From contig CANBFE010000047.1 of assembly GCA_947367855.1 (NCBI GenBank), positions 1 to 18,295 on the forward strand: 18,295 bases of DNA, written 5' to 3'. The notes under the pieces are model-generated. The model saw only the letters and a list, made by a program, of their open reading frames with translations, was not told the DNA's origin and did not search any database. Both the position numbers and the translations under genes were made by a program. This document shows, one piece after another, positions 1 through 7,853 of the stretch (within the stretch, counting starts at the first letter, position 1; the number at the start of each line of letters is the position of its first letter). The stretch is from an uncultured Lachnospiraceae bacterium. GTDB lineage: Bacteria > Bacillota > Clostridia > Lachnospirales > Lachnospiraceae.

Positions 1-40
1 AAAACAAATTCAATAACCTATCGCTTGCACAGTTTCATTT

Positions 41-991
41 ATGGTGGTGCCAAATGTGGGGCATGAGGGTTTAGAAACTAATAATTTTATTAGGTGGACA
101 AACGAACTTGATACTTTCTTATCGGAACGACAACCAAATAAGCAAGGTAATATAAAATCTGCGAATGATATAATACACACGCTGTTTTATGTTGTAAATG
201 GCGCCGGAACGCGTGTGGAAGAAACGGAAATAGATATTTTGAAAAACATTTATCAAAAATATAGTTTATCGGCTTCGGTAATAATCACAAATTGCGATAT
301 TGCTAAAGAGCATGAGTTGACTGCCATTGAAAGTATCTTGAAAAGGCACGGGCTAAGTTCTTTTCGTGTCTGTTCTATTTCCAAGAAAACGCGTGGTGGT
401 GATAAAATTGAGCCGTTCGGAAAAGACCCTGCAATAAGACAGATATTATCAGCTTCTTATGAAAAAGTAGGCAAAGAATTAACACTAAGTATTCTCAAAC
501 AAATTATTGTATTTATCAACGAAACAAGAAATAAGGCCAAAGCACTCATAGAGGCATCCGATATTTCCTTATTTAATTTGGATGCTATTGACGACATTGA
601 TTGGGACGATGTTCTTAATAATGATTTCGATTATGATAACTTTATTCCTGATGAATATAAAAACTATTACAATTTCTTAGAAAACTTCAATGTAAGTTAT
701 CAAGGTCATGATATTATGAGCGAAACCTTCAACAGAATAAATGATGTTATTGATAAATTAGATATTACTGACATCAATATCGGGAGAAAAATGACCGAAG
801 CAGAAAACAATCTTGAAAATGGAGATCTTTTTGAACAGATAGGGGCGTTTTTTCAAGTAGCTAAAATAGCATTAAGACTTAAAAAAGCATTAAAGGATGC
901 CATTGATGAAGTGTTTGACTTAGCTGTTCGTGAACTTCAACAACAAATTAGAAAGGTTAAATCAGCATCTGATTGTTCCGGCGCCATCTGA
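41..991 (+). CDS. C-terminal portion of a GTPase-like protein (5' end missing or broken)
   Basis: This reads as the second half of a P-loop GTPase domain followed by a helical region. A hydrophobic strand (FYVVNG, residues 49-54) precedes a helix and then VIITNCD (80-86), where TNCD fits the G4 NKxD nucleotide-specificity motif; CSIS (111-114) fits G5. There is no Walker A (GxxxxGKS/T). The G3 DxxG motif is at best degenerate: PNVGHEG at residues 4-10 lies where DTPG would be expected. The tail has an acidic stretch (about 178-200) and predicted helices (225-310), as in dynamin-like or ribosome-associated GTPases. The ATG at 41 has no ribosome binding site and the same frame has a stop at 14-16, so the true N-terminus is either left of the window in another frame or lost. 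The gene is clearly AT-rich compared with everything after it. The last residues (DCSGAI) are encoded by GC-rich DNA, so the native C-terminus may have been replaced. A GTPase origin is fairly likely; its function is unknown. Confidence 0.55.
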   Translation: MVVPNVGHEGLETNNFIRWTNELDTFLSERQPNKQGNIKSANDIIHTLFYVVNGAGTRVEETEIDILKNIYQKYSLSASVIITNCDIAKEHELTAIESILKRHGLSSFRVCSISKKTRGGDKIEPFGKDPAIRQILSASYEKVGKELTLSILKQIIVFINETRNKAKALIEASDISLFNLDAIDDIDWDDVLNNDFDYDNFIPDEYKNYYNFLENFNVSYQGHDIMSETFNRINDVIDKLDITDINIGRKMTEAENNLENGDLFEQIGAFFQVAKIALRLKKALKDAIDEVFDLAVRELQQQIRKVKSASDCSGAI

Positions 992-998
992 AAGATCC

Positions 999-1039
999 GC
1001 GGAGGCACAAAGCTTTGATTACAAACAGCCTCCGCTTTT
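999..1039 (+). terminator. Hairpin terminator after the GTPase-like gene
   Basis: A perfect 8-bp stem (GCGGAGGC at 999-1006, GCCTCCGC at 1028-1035) with a 21-base loop is followed by TTTT (1036-1039), beginning 8 bases after the plus-strand stop codon. The loop contains the palindrome CAAAGCTTTG (1008-1017). It could also stop transcripts of the convergent hydrolase gene, although the minus-strand side has only the weaker run GGATCTTT. No better terminator was seen for the hydrolase operon. Confidence 0.55.
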
Positions 1040-1091
1040 CACCACGCGCAATTCGGCGGGACTTTTATTTTAACGAGGTACACGCCAATGC

Positions 1092-2207
1092 TTATCTTCC
1101 GCCGTCCCCGCCAGCGGAACGAGCTCTGTGGATAAGGACTGCCAAAAGAATCAGCGCTGCCAGGATACCGATTCCCCCAATGACTGCCCGGTGCAGAGAG
1201 TTCTGGACTACAGTCTGCTCTTCTTCCTCTTTACCCTTATCCGGAAGGGTTGTGGGTTGGGCTGTTTCCTCATTCTCCTGTGTCTCTTCCGGCAGTTCTG
1301 ACGCCTCATTCCCCGGCTCCTCTTCCGGCAGACCTGCTTCCTCATTTTCCCCAAAAGCTTCCTTAACGAAGCGCATCAGTTCATCAGCCAGTTCCTCCCG
1401 GGCTTTCCGCTGCTCCTCCGTCTTTGGCGGAACCGCAAACCCAAGCTCCCCCTCCGCCGGGACGGTAATCAGATCCGTGCCGTGGTCAGTTCCCTCCACA
1501 ATATGAATCTCCTTCCGGTCAGAACCGCAGGCCTCGTACAGGCCCTCCACATGCCTTTGATAGACTCCCGCGGCATTCTGCCAGTCTTCCGTAGATACGG
1601 CAAAAAACGCAGGCGCGGTAACGGACGCCATGGCGCCCAGGGCATCAATCTCCATGTCATACGACGGAGAGGACAGAATCACCACTCCCGCCAATTCCGG
1701 AATCTCCGCAGCAGCAACCGCCGTAGCCGTTCCGCCATAGGACGCTCCCATGGCCAGGATCTCCGTCACGCCCCGTTCCCGCAGAACCTGGGCAGCCGCC
1801 AGTACGTCCAGATCCCACCTCTGGCTCATTCCTGCGGAAGACGAGGCGGAAGGCAGCACATCGCGGAATTCCCACAGAATCACCTGATACCCTTCCTCCG
1901 CCAGACGCTCCCCAAAGGGAAGCCAGCTTTTCAGCCCCCATCCCTTCGCATGTCCAAGAGTAATGCCCCGACTGCCCGTGCCTAAAACATATCCGCACAG
2001 CGCCACCCCGTCCTGGGTGAGAAACTGCACCGCATTCTCCTCATATCCTTCCGGAAAACTGTACTCCTCCGCCAGTCCGTCCTCCATGGAAACCTCCCGT
2101 CCCTGGGCAATGATAATACTGTCCTCCCTCCGGGCGGCTGCCCCTGCAGATTCTCCCATTGACAGAATCAGCAGAATTCCCCACAGCAAAAAAACTGCCT
2201 TTTTCAC
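1092..2207 (-). CDS. Exported alpha/beta hydrolase with C-terminal membrane anchor
   Basis: The 371-residue protein starts with a signal sequence (KK then a hydrophobic stretch to about residue 17, no lipobox Cys). The hydrolase domain shows the nucleophile elbow G154-A-S156-Y-G-G, a likely acid at E207/D208 (STEDW) and a catalytic His at H242 (TDHG). After about residue 285 comes a Glu/Pro-rich spacer (285-332), then one membrane segment (about 341-359) and a short Arg-containing end. The expected topology is an extracytoplasmic enzyme tethered by its C-terminus. Family members are esterases, lipases or peptidases; the substrate cannot be told. The start is GTG at 2205-2207, which overlaps the TGA of the upstream methyltransferase gene by four bases (GTGA), with GGGAGGAG about 8 bases upstream. 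This is the last gene of the five-gene operon and is translationally coupled to the methyltransferase. Confidence 0.85.
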   Translation of the reverse strand: MKKAVFLLWGILLILSMGESAGAAARREDSIIIAQGREVSMEDGLAEEYSFPEGYEENAVQFLTQDGVALCGYVLGTGSRGITLGHAKGWGLKSWLPFGERLAEEGYQVILWEFRDVLPSASSSAGMSQRWDLDVLAAAQVLRERGVTEILAMGASYGGTATAVAAAEIPELAGVVILSSPSYDMEIDALGAMASVTAPAFFAVSTEDWQNAAGVYQRHVEGLYEACGSDRKEIHIVEGTDHGTDLITVPAEGELGFAVPPKTEEQRKAREELADELMRFVKEAFGENEEAGLPEEEPGNEASELPEETQENEETAQPTTLPDKGKEEEEQTVVQNSLHRAVIGGIGILAALILLAVLIHRARSAGGDGGR

Positions 2208-2956
2208 TCAGCGCTCCTCCCCTGCAGGCATACTGCCCCGGCCTTTATCAACAGCATCATAGGACGGCGCAGTTCATCCTCCATCCCCGGAATGTCCATC
2301 ATCTCTTCAGGCGGCACAGCCTCCTCCATGACCTGGATCTCGAAACCGTTGTTCAACAGTCCCATGGCAATCTGCGTAAGCGTATGATGCTGTTTTGTCA
2401 CGTCACATCCCAAAAAGCGGGTCTTCCGCTCCCCGGGCAGAAAGTAGCGGTCTACGGGCCAGTACAGGGGCTTATTTTCCTCTGTATAGATCCAGTCCTG
2501 TCCCACCCCTGCCGTAAACACAGGATGCTCTATATTAAAAAGGAAGATTCCTCCCGGTTTCAGCGTCCGCCGCACCTTTCGAAACACCCCTTCCATGTCC
2601 TGAATATAGTGCAGCGCCAGGTTCGAAATGACACAGTCCCACCTGCCCTCCGGATATTCGTATTCTTCTATGCCGCAGACCCGGTATTGAATCTGCCTGG
2701 CCAGATTGCGCCTCCTGGCCTCCTCAATCATCTTTTGGCTTAAATCGATGCCCAATACCTGCTCTGCCCCGTTTTCCGCAGAAAATCTGCAGTGCCAGCC
2801 ATAGCCGCATCCCAGGTCCAGGACATGTTTTCCCTGCAGCGGCGGAAACAGGGGCTTCAGCTGATGCCATTCCCCTGCAGCGCCCAGCCCTTCCGCACTG
2901 CGGGGCATTTTAGCATATTCCTGAAAGAATTTCTCGTTATCATATTCATTATGCAT
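2204..2956 (-). CDS. Class I SAM-dependent methyltransferase
   Basis: A 250-residue Rossmann-fold methyltransferase. Motif I is VLDLGCGYG (45-53), the acidic strand end binding the SAM ribose is GIDLS (69-73), the post-II/motif IV region is SNLALHYI (111-118), and motif V is LKPGG (132-136). The C-terminal part (HPVFTAGVGQDW, 144-155, and the following Trp/Tyr-rich stretch) is the variable substrate-binding part and resembles small-molecule methyltransferases more than rRNA or DNA enzymes. I chose ATG at 2954-2956 (MHNEYDNEKFF), which fits the usual family N-terminus; the frame extends 14 codons further to a TTG at 2998, but that start has no good ribosome binding site. The gene lies 48 bases after MATE and overlaps the hydrolase start by four bases. 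Methylation of a xenobiotic or secondary metabolite is plausible from its exporter neighbour, but is only inferred. Confidence 0.87.
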   Translation of the reverse strand: MHNEYDNEKFFQEYAKMPRSAEGLGAAGEWHQLKPLFPPLQGKHVLDLGCGYGWHCRFSAENGAEQVLGIDLSQKMIEEARRRNLARQIQYRVCGIEEYEYPEGRWDCVISNLALHYIQDMEGVFRKVRRTLKPGGIFLFNIEHPVFTAGVGQDWIYTEENKPLYWPVDRYFLPGERKTRFLGCDVTKQHHTLTQIAMGLLNNGFEIQVMEEAVPPEEMMDIPGMEDELRRPMMLLIKAGAVCLQGRSAE

Positions 2957-3004
2957 AACCCGTTCACCATTCCTTTCTCCACGACGCAGAGCCTGCAAAA
3001 ATTA

Positions 3005-4390
3005 CTAATCTTGAGTATGAATCAACTTCCTCCGGCTCCATCTTCCGTTCAGAAACCACAGAAAAGAAATCAGGTAATTCACGCCCCATCCCATGGGAAC
3101 CGCATACCATACCGCCTCCACGCCCCAGATTCCGGCAAAACGGAAGGACACAAACACCCGAATCCCCAGATTGATCAGATTGGCCAGGGTAAATACCACC
3201 ACATCCCCCGCACCCTTCAGCACCCCGTCCGTGATCGCCTTCACACCGATGAACACAAAAAAGAAACGGATAAAGCGCAGATAGGTATCTCCTGTGGCAA
3301 AGGCCTCCATGCTGCTGCCGTCCTCAATAAAAGCAGAGATGATCTGCCCATGAAACAGGCTCAGCACCGCCAGAATCAGCGCCGCAAACCCAAACACAAT
3401 GCCGTAAGCCGTGATATAGCCCTTCTTTACCCGGTCCGGATTCCCTGCTCCCAGATTCTGGGCAGTGAAGGTGGACATGGCATTCCCGGCGGCGATCATG
3501 GGCACGATGCAGATGGACTCCACCCGCATTCCGGAAGTATAGCCCGCCAACACCGAAGAACCGAATCCGTTTACCACAGACTGTACAAGCAGCATGCCGA
3601 TAGATACGATAGACTGCTGAAGCATGGACGGAATAGCGATTTTCACCATGCTGCCCAACATTTCCATGCTGTAAATCTGCCGCCCGGCCGCCCCGGAAAG
3701 GCAGGCATCCCGCGTCTCCCCACTGTCCTGAAATTTCCGCAGCGCCTTCATCAGCAGCAAAAAGGAAATCACCGCCGAAATCCCCTGGGCGGTCACCGTG
3801 GCGACTGCCACCCCCGCCACACCCATGCCAAGGGACAGAACTGTAAACAGATCCAGAAAAATGTTCAGCACAGAGGAGAACAGGAGCAGATACAGAGGAG
3901 TCCTGGAATTGCCCAGGGCATTGAACACAGCAGACAGCACATTATACATAAACAAAAACGGCAAACCGACAAAATAAATGCGCAGGTACAAAACCGCGTC
4001 GTCCAAAATGTTGCCGGGTGTGCGAAGGGCCGTGAGAATCCGTCCGCACATGACAAAGCCGAAAGTCCCCAACACCACGCTCACCGCGGCAAAGCTGATC
4101 AGCGCCGTGTATACGGAAACCTTCATTTTCCCATATGCCCCGGCCCCCAGATACTGGGAGGTGATCACAGACGCCCCGATCCCGCCGCCTATGGCTATCA
4201 TGATAAATACCGTAGTCAGAGAATAGGACGCGCCCACTGCCGCAAGCGCATCCTCCCCAACGCACTGCCCCACTATAACGGAATCCGCCATATTGTAAAA
4301 CTGCTGAAACAGATTGCCCAATATCATGGGCAGCGCAAAGAAAAACAGGGATTTTCCTGGATCATCCTTCAGCATGTCGTACTTTTTCAT
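3005..4390 (-). CDS. MATE family multidrug/Na+ efflux transporter
   Basis: A 461-residue polytopic membrane protein with about 12 hydrophobic segments in two halves, the usual length and plan of MATE (multidrug and toxic compound extrusion) proteins. The N-terminal FYNMADSVIVGQ (residues 31-42) and GASYSL (53-58) are typical of clostridial MATE proteins, and the second half repeats the pattern from about residue 240 (ITSMLQQS-like IPSMLQQS, then GYTSGMRVESI). Family members export cationic drugs, dyes or metabolites across the cytoplasmic membrane using a Na+ or H+ gradient. The ATG at 4388-4390 overlaps the stop of the ABC-F gene (ATGA, four bases) and has GGGAG close upstream, so translation is coupled to ABC-F. 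The substrate is not predictable. Confidence 0.93.
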   Translation of the reverse strand: MKKYDMLKDDPGKSLFFFALPMILGNLFQQFYNMADSVIVGQCVGEDALAAVGASYSLTTVFIMIAIGGGIGASVITSQYLGAGAYGKMKVSVYTALISFAAVSVVLGTFGFVMCGRILTALRTPGNILDDAVLYLRIYFVGLPFLFMYNVLSAVFNALGNSRTPLYLLLFSSVLNIFLDLFTVLSLGMGVAGVAVATVTAQGISAVISFLLLMKALRKFQDSGETRDACLSGAAGRQIYSMEMLGSMVKIAIPSMLQQSIVSIGMLLVQSVVNGFGSSVLAGYTSGMRVESICIVPMIAAGNAMSTFTAQNLGAGNPDRVKKGYITAYGIVFGFAALILAVLSLFHGQIISAFIEDGSSMEAFATGDTYLRFIRFFFVFIGVKAITDGVLKGAGDVVVFTLANLINLGIRVFVSFRFAGIWGVEAVWYAVPMGWGVNYLISFLWFLNGRWSRRKLIHTQD

Positions 4391-6411
4391 CTCCCGCCCC
4401 TTTCGTCTGTCTCCAGTTCCTGCAGGGCTGTCTCCGACTCCATCATGCGCTCCAACAGAGATTCCTGGTTCTGTTCCTCCGCGTCCAGCTGTGTCTGCAG
4501 TTCCATCAGCTTCTGATAATCCGAGGCCAGGGCGGGATCCATCATCTGCAGCTTCAGCTCTGCCATACGCTGCTCGCTTTCCTCCAGCTGCCGCTCATAT
4601 TTTTCCAGTTGTCTGGTAAGGCGGGACCTGATTTTCCCCGGGCTGTAGTATGTCTTTTTATCAAAAACATCCGACAACGTGGGAGGACATCCCTTCCCGC
4701 TTCCGGCCCGGGACTTTCCGGAATCCGTCCCTGCGCTTCCGCGGCTGCCTTCCCCCGCCCCGGCGGCGCCGTCCTTCCCGCCGGACCGGATCATCCGCTT
4801 CTCCTTCTCCTGCAGATACTCCTCATAAGCATAGGGGTACTGGGTCACCTCCGTCCCCTCAAATTCCAGAATCCCGGTTGCGATCTGCCGGATAAAATAC
4901 CGGTCATGGGACACAAACAATACCGTCCCTGCAAATGTGCCAAGCATCCGCTCCAGGGCCTCCTTGCCGATGATATCCATATGATTGGTGGGCTCGTCCA
5001 GAATCAGCAGATTGGGCCTTGTCTGGAACATTTTGCACAGGGCCAGGCGCACCCGCTCCCCGCCGGAGAGCTGCCCCATCTTCTTCTCCACTTCCTCCTG
5101 GGAAAACAGGAAACTTCCCAGAGCGCTCCTGACATCCTCCCGCAGCAGGCGGGGATATGCCTCCCAGAAATTCTCCAGTACAGTCTGCTCCGGGTCCACT
5201 TCCCCTGTCACCGCAGCCTGCTGGTCAAAATATCCCCATTCCACATTTGGCCCAAAGGAAAATGTGCCTCCCAAAGGATTGACCAGTCCGGTCATTGTCT
5301 TCAGCAGCGTGGATTTGCCGATGCCGTTCTCCCCGATCACCGCCAGGCGCTCCCCTTTCCGCAGGGTGAAGGACACCCGGGAAAGCTCATGGTTATAGCC
5401 GATGCTGAGTTTTTTCGCCGTCAGCACCTCCGTATAGCTCTCAATCCTGGGCTGAAACAGCGCCTGGAAAGCCCTGGTATCAAAACGCCTGGGCTTCTCG
5501 ATCTTTACCATGTGTTCAATGACCCTGCGCTTGGACCTGGTGGCCGCCACCTTGGTAGGCGTGTTCTTCCACTTTTCAATCCACTCCGTGAGACGCTGTA
5601 TCTCCTTCTGCTGAGCCTCGTAATCCTTCTCCTGCTTGGCAAACGCAGCCTCCTTCTGCTCCAGAAAGGCTGTATAATTGCCGGCATAACGCCGTATCCT
5701 GTGATATTCGATCTCATAGGTCACATCGATAATCCTGTCCAGAAACATCCGGTCATGGGACACAATTACCACAGACTTGTCATAATTTTTCAGATATCCC
5801 TCCAGCCACTCAATGGTAGGCAGATCCAGATGGTTGGTGGGCTCGTCCAACAGCATGATATCCGGCCTGCTTAACAGAAGTTTGATAAAAGCCACCTTGG
5901 TCTGCTGCCCGCCGGAAAAGCTTCCTATGGGCCGCTCCAGGTCTGCCAGGGCAAAGCCGAAACGCTGAAACAGAATCTCCATATCCTGCCGCCAGGTATA
6001 CCCCCGAAGCGCCTCCATCTGCTTCTGAAGACTGTCATATTCATGCAGCAGCGCCTTATTCTCACCCGCCTGCAGCTGCTCCTCCACCTCCTTCATCCTG
6101 GCTTCACAGGCAAAAACCGGGGCAAAGGCTTTCCGTATCTCCTCCTCTACGGAAAGCTCCCCCTCCGGGAAACTGATCTGGTGCAGAAAACCGATGCGCT
6201 GCCTTCCGGCCATGGTAATGCCGCATTCCTCGTCGCTGTCCAGATTGTTCATCCGTATATCCCCGTTGATCAGCTTCAGCAAAGTGGTCTTTCCGCAGCC
6301 GTTGCGCCCGATCACCGCAATCTTCTCGCTGTCCCTGATCTCAAAATTCACATCCTCCAATATCGTATCCGCGCCGTACTGCACCAGCGCATGTCTGATC
6401 TGATATCGCAT
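4387..6411 (-). CDS. ABC-F family ATPase (ribosome-associated type)
   Basis: A 674-residue soluble protein with two ATP-binding cassettes and no membrane segments. The first cassette has Walker A GRNGCGKT (35-42), signature SFSGGQQ (164-170) and Walker B LLDEPTNHLD (187-196). The second has GENGIGKS (360-367), QLSGGE (447-452) and LILDEPTNHMD (469-479). The charged interdomain linker (about 243-326) corresponds to the P-site tRNA interaction motif of ABC-F factors. After the second cassette comes a Gly/Ser/Lys-rich stretch (543-574), then a C-terminal coiled coil (about 592-665). Known ABC-F proteins bind ribosomes to relieve stalling or to protect against antibiotics; which role applies here cannot be read from the sequence. 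Start: ATG at 6409-6411 behind AGGAGGA at five bases. An in-frame start 10 codons upstream would place that site inside the coding region. It is 41 bases after the aminotransferase gene and overlaps MATE by four. Confidence 0.93.
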   Translation of the reverse strand: MRYQIRHALVQYGADTILEDVNFEIRDSEKIAVIGRNGCGKTTLLKLINGDIRMNNLDSDEECGITMAGRQRIGFLHQISFPEGELSVEEEIRKAFAPVFACEARMKEVEEQLQAGENKALLHEYDSLQKQMEALRGYTWRQDMEILFQRFGFALADLERPIGSFSGGQQTKVAFIKLLLSRPDIMLLDEPTNHLDLPTIEWLEGYLKNYDKSVVIVSHDRMFLDRIIDVTYEIEYHRIRRYAGNYTAFLEQKEAAFAKQEKDYEAQQKEIQRLTEWIEKWKNTPTKVAATRSKRRVIEHMVKIEKPRRFDTRAFQALFQPRIESYTEVLTAKKLSIGYNHELSRVSFTLRKGERLAVIGENGIGKSTLLKTMTGLVNPLGGTFSFGPNVEWGYFDQQAAVTGEVDPEQTVLENFWEAYPRLLREDVRSALGSFLFSQEEVEKKMGQLSGGERVRLALCKMFQTRPNLLILDEPTNHMDIIGKEALERMLGTFAGTVLFVSHDRYFIRQIATGILEFEGTEVTQYPYAYEEYLQEKEKRMIRSGGKDGAAGAGEGSRGSAGTDSGKSRAGSGKGCPPTLSDVFDKKTYYSPGKIRSRLTRQLEKYERQLEESEQRMAELKLQMMDPALASDYQKLMELQTQLDAEEQNQESLLERMMESETALQELETDERGGR

Positions 6412-6416
6412 GATTC

Positions 6417-6423
6417 TCCTCCT
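6417..6423 (-). promoter_or_regulatory. Ribosome binding site fixing the ABC-F start
   Basis: AGGAGGA on the minus strand ends five bases before the ATG at 6409-6411. It decides for this start against the longer reading from 6441, whose extra residues (Arg/Gly-rich) are not typical of ABC-F N-termini. Confidence 0.75.
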
Positions 6424-6452
6424 TCTTCCTCCTCTGTTCAAACCCGGAAGCC

Positions 6453-7643
6453 TCAGGATGCATAATTCTCCTTCACAAACCGCCGGAGCGCGTCAAGGGA
6501 CCGCTCCACCTTCTCCGTGTCAATACAGTACGCCATCCTGAAATACCCCGGCGCCCCGAAGGTATCCCCGGGCACCAATACCAGGTCATAGTCCAATGCC
6601 TTTCGGCAGAATGCCTTTGCGTCCTCCTCCAGGGCCTTGGGAAAGATATAAAAAGTCCCTCCGGGCTTCACGCAGGTAAAGCCAAGAGCCTTTAATTCAT
6701 GATACAAAAGGTTCATATTCGTCTCATAGACCTGTAAATCCGCCGTCCTGTCCAACACCTTTGCCACAGCCAACTGAATAATGGAGGGCGGACAGTTATG
6801 TCCGATTCCCCTGGAAATCTGGCCGCACATATTCACCATGGTCTCCCCGTCCCGGCAGTTGGGATTCACCGCCACATAGCCGATGCGCTCCCCGGGAATG
6901 GACAGAGACTTGGAAAAGGAATAGCACATAATGGTATCCTCATAAAAAGCCGACACACAGGGCGCATCCACTCCCTCAAAAACGATCTCCCGATAAGGTT
7001 CATCCGAAATCAGGTATATAGTATGGCCGTACTCCCGGGACTTCTTCCTCAGCAGCTCCGCCAGTCTTCCCAGAGTCTCCGCCGAATACACCACCCCGGA
7101 AGGATTGTTGGGCGTGTTAATCAGTACAGCCGCCACCTTCTCCGTCAGCATTTCCTCCAGTTTTCCGAAATGAATCTGAAAATTCTCCGTATCCGGAGGC
7201 ACCACCTTCAACACCGCGCCCGTGAGATTCACATAGGGCCCATACTCCGGAAAATACGGCGCAAAGGTCAGAATTTCGTCCCCCGGCTCCGTCACCAGGC
7301 GGAAGGCATGAGCCAGAGCCCCGGCGGCCCCCACCGCCATGAAAATATGCTCCTTCCGGTAAGGCAGGCCGAACCGCCTCTCCAGGGATGCAGCCACCGC
7401 CTCCCGCACACCGGGAATCCCCAGACTGGGACTGTAGCCATGGAGCACATTGGTCTCCTCCGTATTCAGCATCCGAACCATTTCTTCCGTAAATTCCCGG
7501 GGTACGGGCACGGAAGGATTGCCCAGACTGTAGTCAAACACATTCTCATATCCGATTTCCTGCCCCCTGGCCGTGGCAAATTCCGACAGCTCCCTGATGA
7601 CAGACTTCCCCGACAGCATTTCTTTATATTTTTGAACCAACAT
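6453..7643 (-). CDS. PLP-dependent aminotransferase (class I/II, fold type I)
   Basis: A 396-residue cytoplasmic enzyme of the aspartate/tyrosine aminotransferase superfamily. Visible PLP residues are N180 in NTPNNPSG (176-183), D214 with Y217 in SDEPY (213-217), the Schiff-base lysine K245 in SFSKSLSIPGERIGY (242-256), and the carboxylate-binding Arg R369 in YFRMAYC (367-373). The N-terminal SLGNPSVPVP (39-48) and HGYSPSLG (68-75) match the substrate-loop region of this group. It transfers an amino group between an amino acid and a 2-oxo acid; the specific pair is unknown. It is the first gene of the operon, with TTGTAA/TAGAAT promoter elements upstream and AGGA about ten bases before the ATG. 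Its link with the export and resistance genes downstream is unexplained and may be only co-transcription. Confidence 0.92.
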   Translation of the reverse strand: MLVQKYKEMLSGKSVIRELSEFATARGQEIGYENVFDYSLGNPSVPVPREFTEEMVRMLNTEETNVLHGYSPSLGIPGVREAVAASLERRFGLPYRKEHIFMAVGAAGALAHAFRLVTEPGDEILTFAPYFPEYGPYVNLTGAVLKVVPPDTENFQIHFGKLEEMLTEKVAAVLINTPNNPSGVVYSAETLGRLAELLRKKSREYGHTIYLISDEPYREIVFEGVDAPCVSAFYEDTIMCYSFSKSLSIPGERIGYVAVNPNCRDGETMVNMCGQISRGIGHNCPPSIIQLAVAKVLDRTADLQVYETNMNLLYHELKALGFTCVKPGGTFYIFPKALEEDAKAFCRKALDYDLVLVPGDTFGAPGYFRMAYCIDTEKVERSLDALRRFVKENYAS

Positions 7644-7687
7644 AAGATGATATCCTTTATCCTTTCCTCTTTGTTCTGACCCTTCCT

Positions 7688-7715
7688 ATTCTATCACATT
7701 TTTCATGCATTACAA
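7688..7715 (-). promoter_or_regulatory. Sigma-A-type promoter for the aminotransferase operon
   Basis: On the minus strand, TTGTAA (7710-7715) and TAGAAT (7688-7693) are separated by 16 bases, each one or two changes from consensus. The -10 lies about 45 bases before the aminotransferase ATG. It is probably the main promoter for all five genes down to the hydrolase, since no other promoter is obvious inside that run. Confidence 0.5.
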
Positions 7716-7763
7716 GTGCTTCCGGCCCCCTCTTTTTTTCTTTCCTTTTTTGCCAAAATAGAT

Positions 7764-7769
7764 TATAAT
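7764..7769 (+). promoter_or_regulatory. Probable -10 element of pepF
   Basis: A perfect TATAAT lies 85 bases before the pepF ATG in the divergent intergenic region. No good -35 is seen at 16-18 bases; that stretch is only T/C-rich (7731-7750), so the promoter may be activator-dependent or have a weak -35. The implied leader is about 75-80 bases. Confidence 0.45.
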
Positions 7770-7853
7770 GTCTACATACATTCATATGCCGTCCAACCGT
7801 TATGAAAAGATTCCTGCCCCTGAAAACGGACAATGCGGCAGAAAGGAAAAGAT

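Noticed and set aside
2792..4516. 574-codon plus-strand open frame
   Set aside because: It lies opposite the MATE and methyltransferase genes, which have clear families; its product is His/Pro/Arg-rich with no domain, as expected from the antisense of GC-rich coding DNA.
4609..5874. 421-codon plus-strand open frame
   Set aside because: It is antisense to the ABC-F gene, with low-complexity composition and no motif.
7770..7853. Possible alternative pairings in the pepF leader (riboswitch or attenuator)
   Set aside because: CCGTT/AACGG and GTCC/GGAC can pair in competing ways, but the stems are four to five bases, the ribosome binding site is not involved, and no known riboswitch core was seen.
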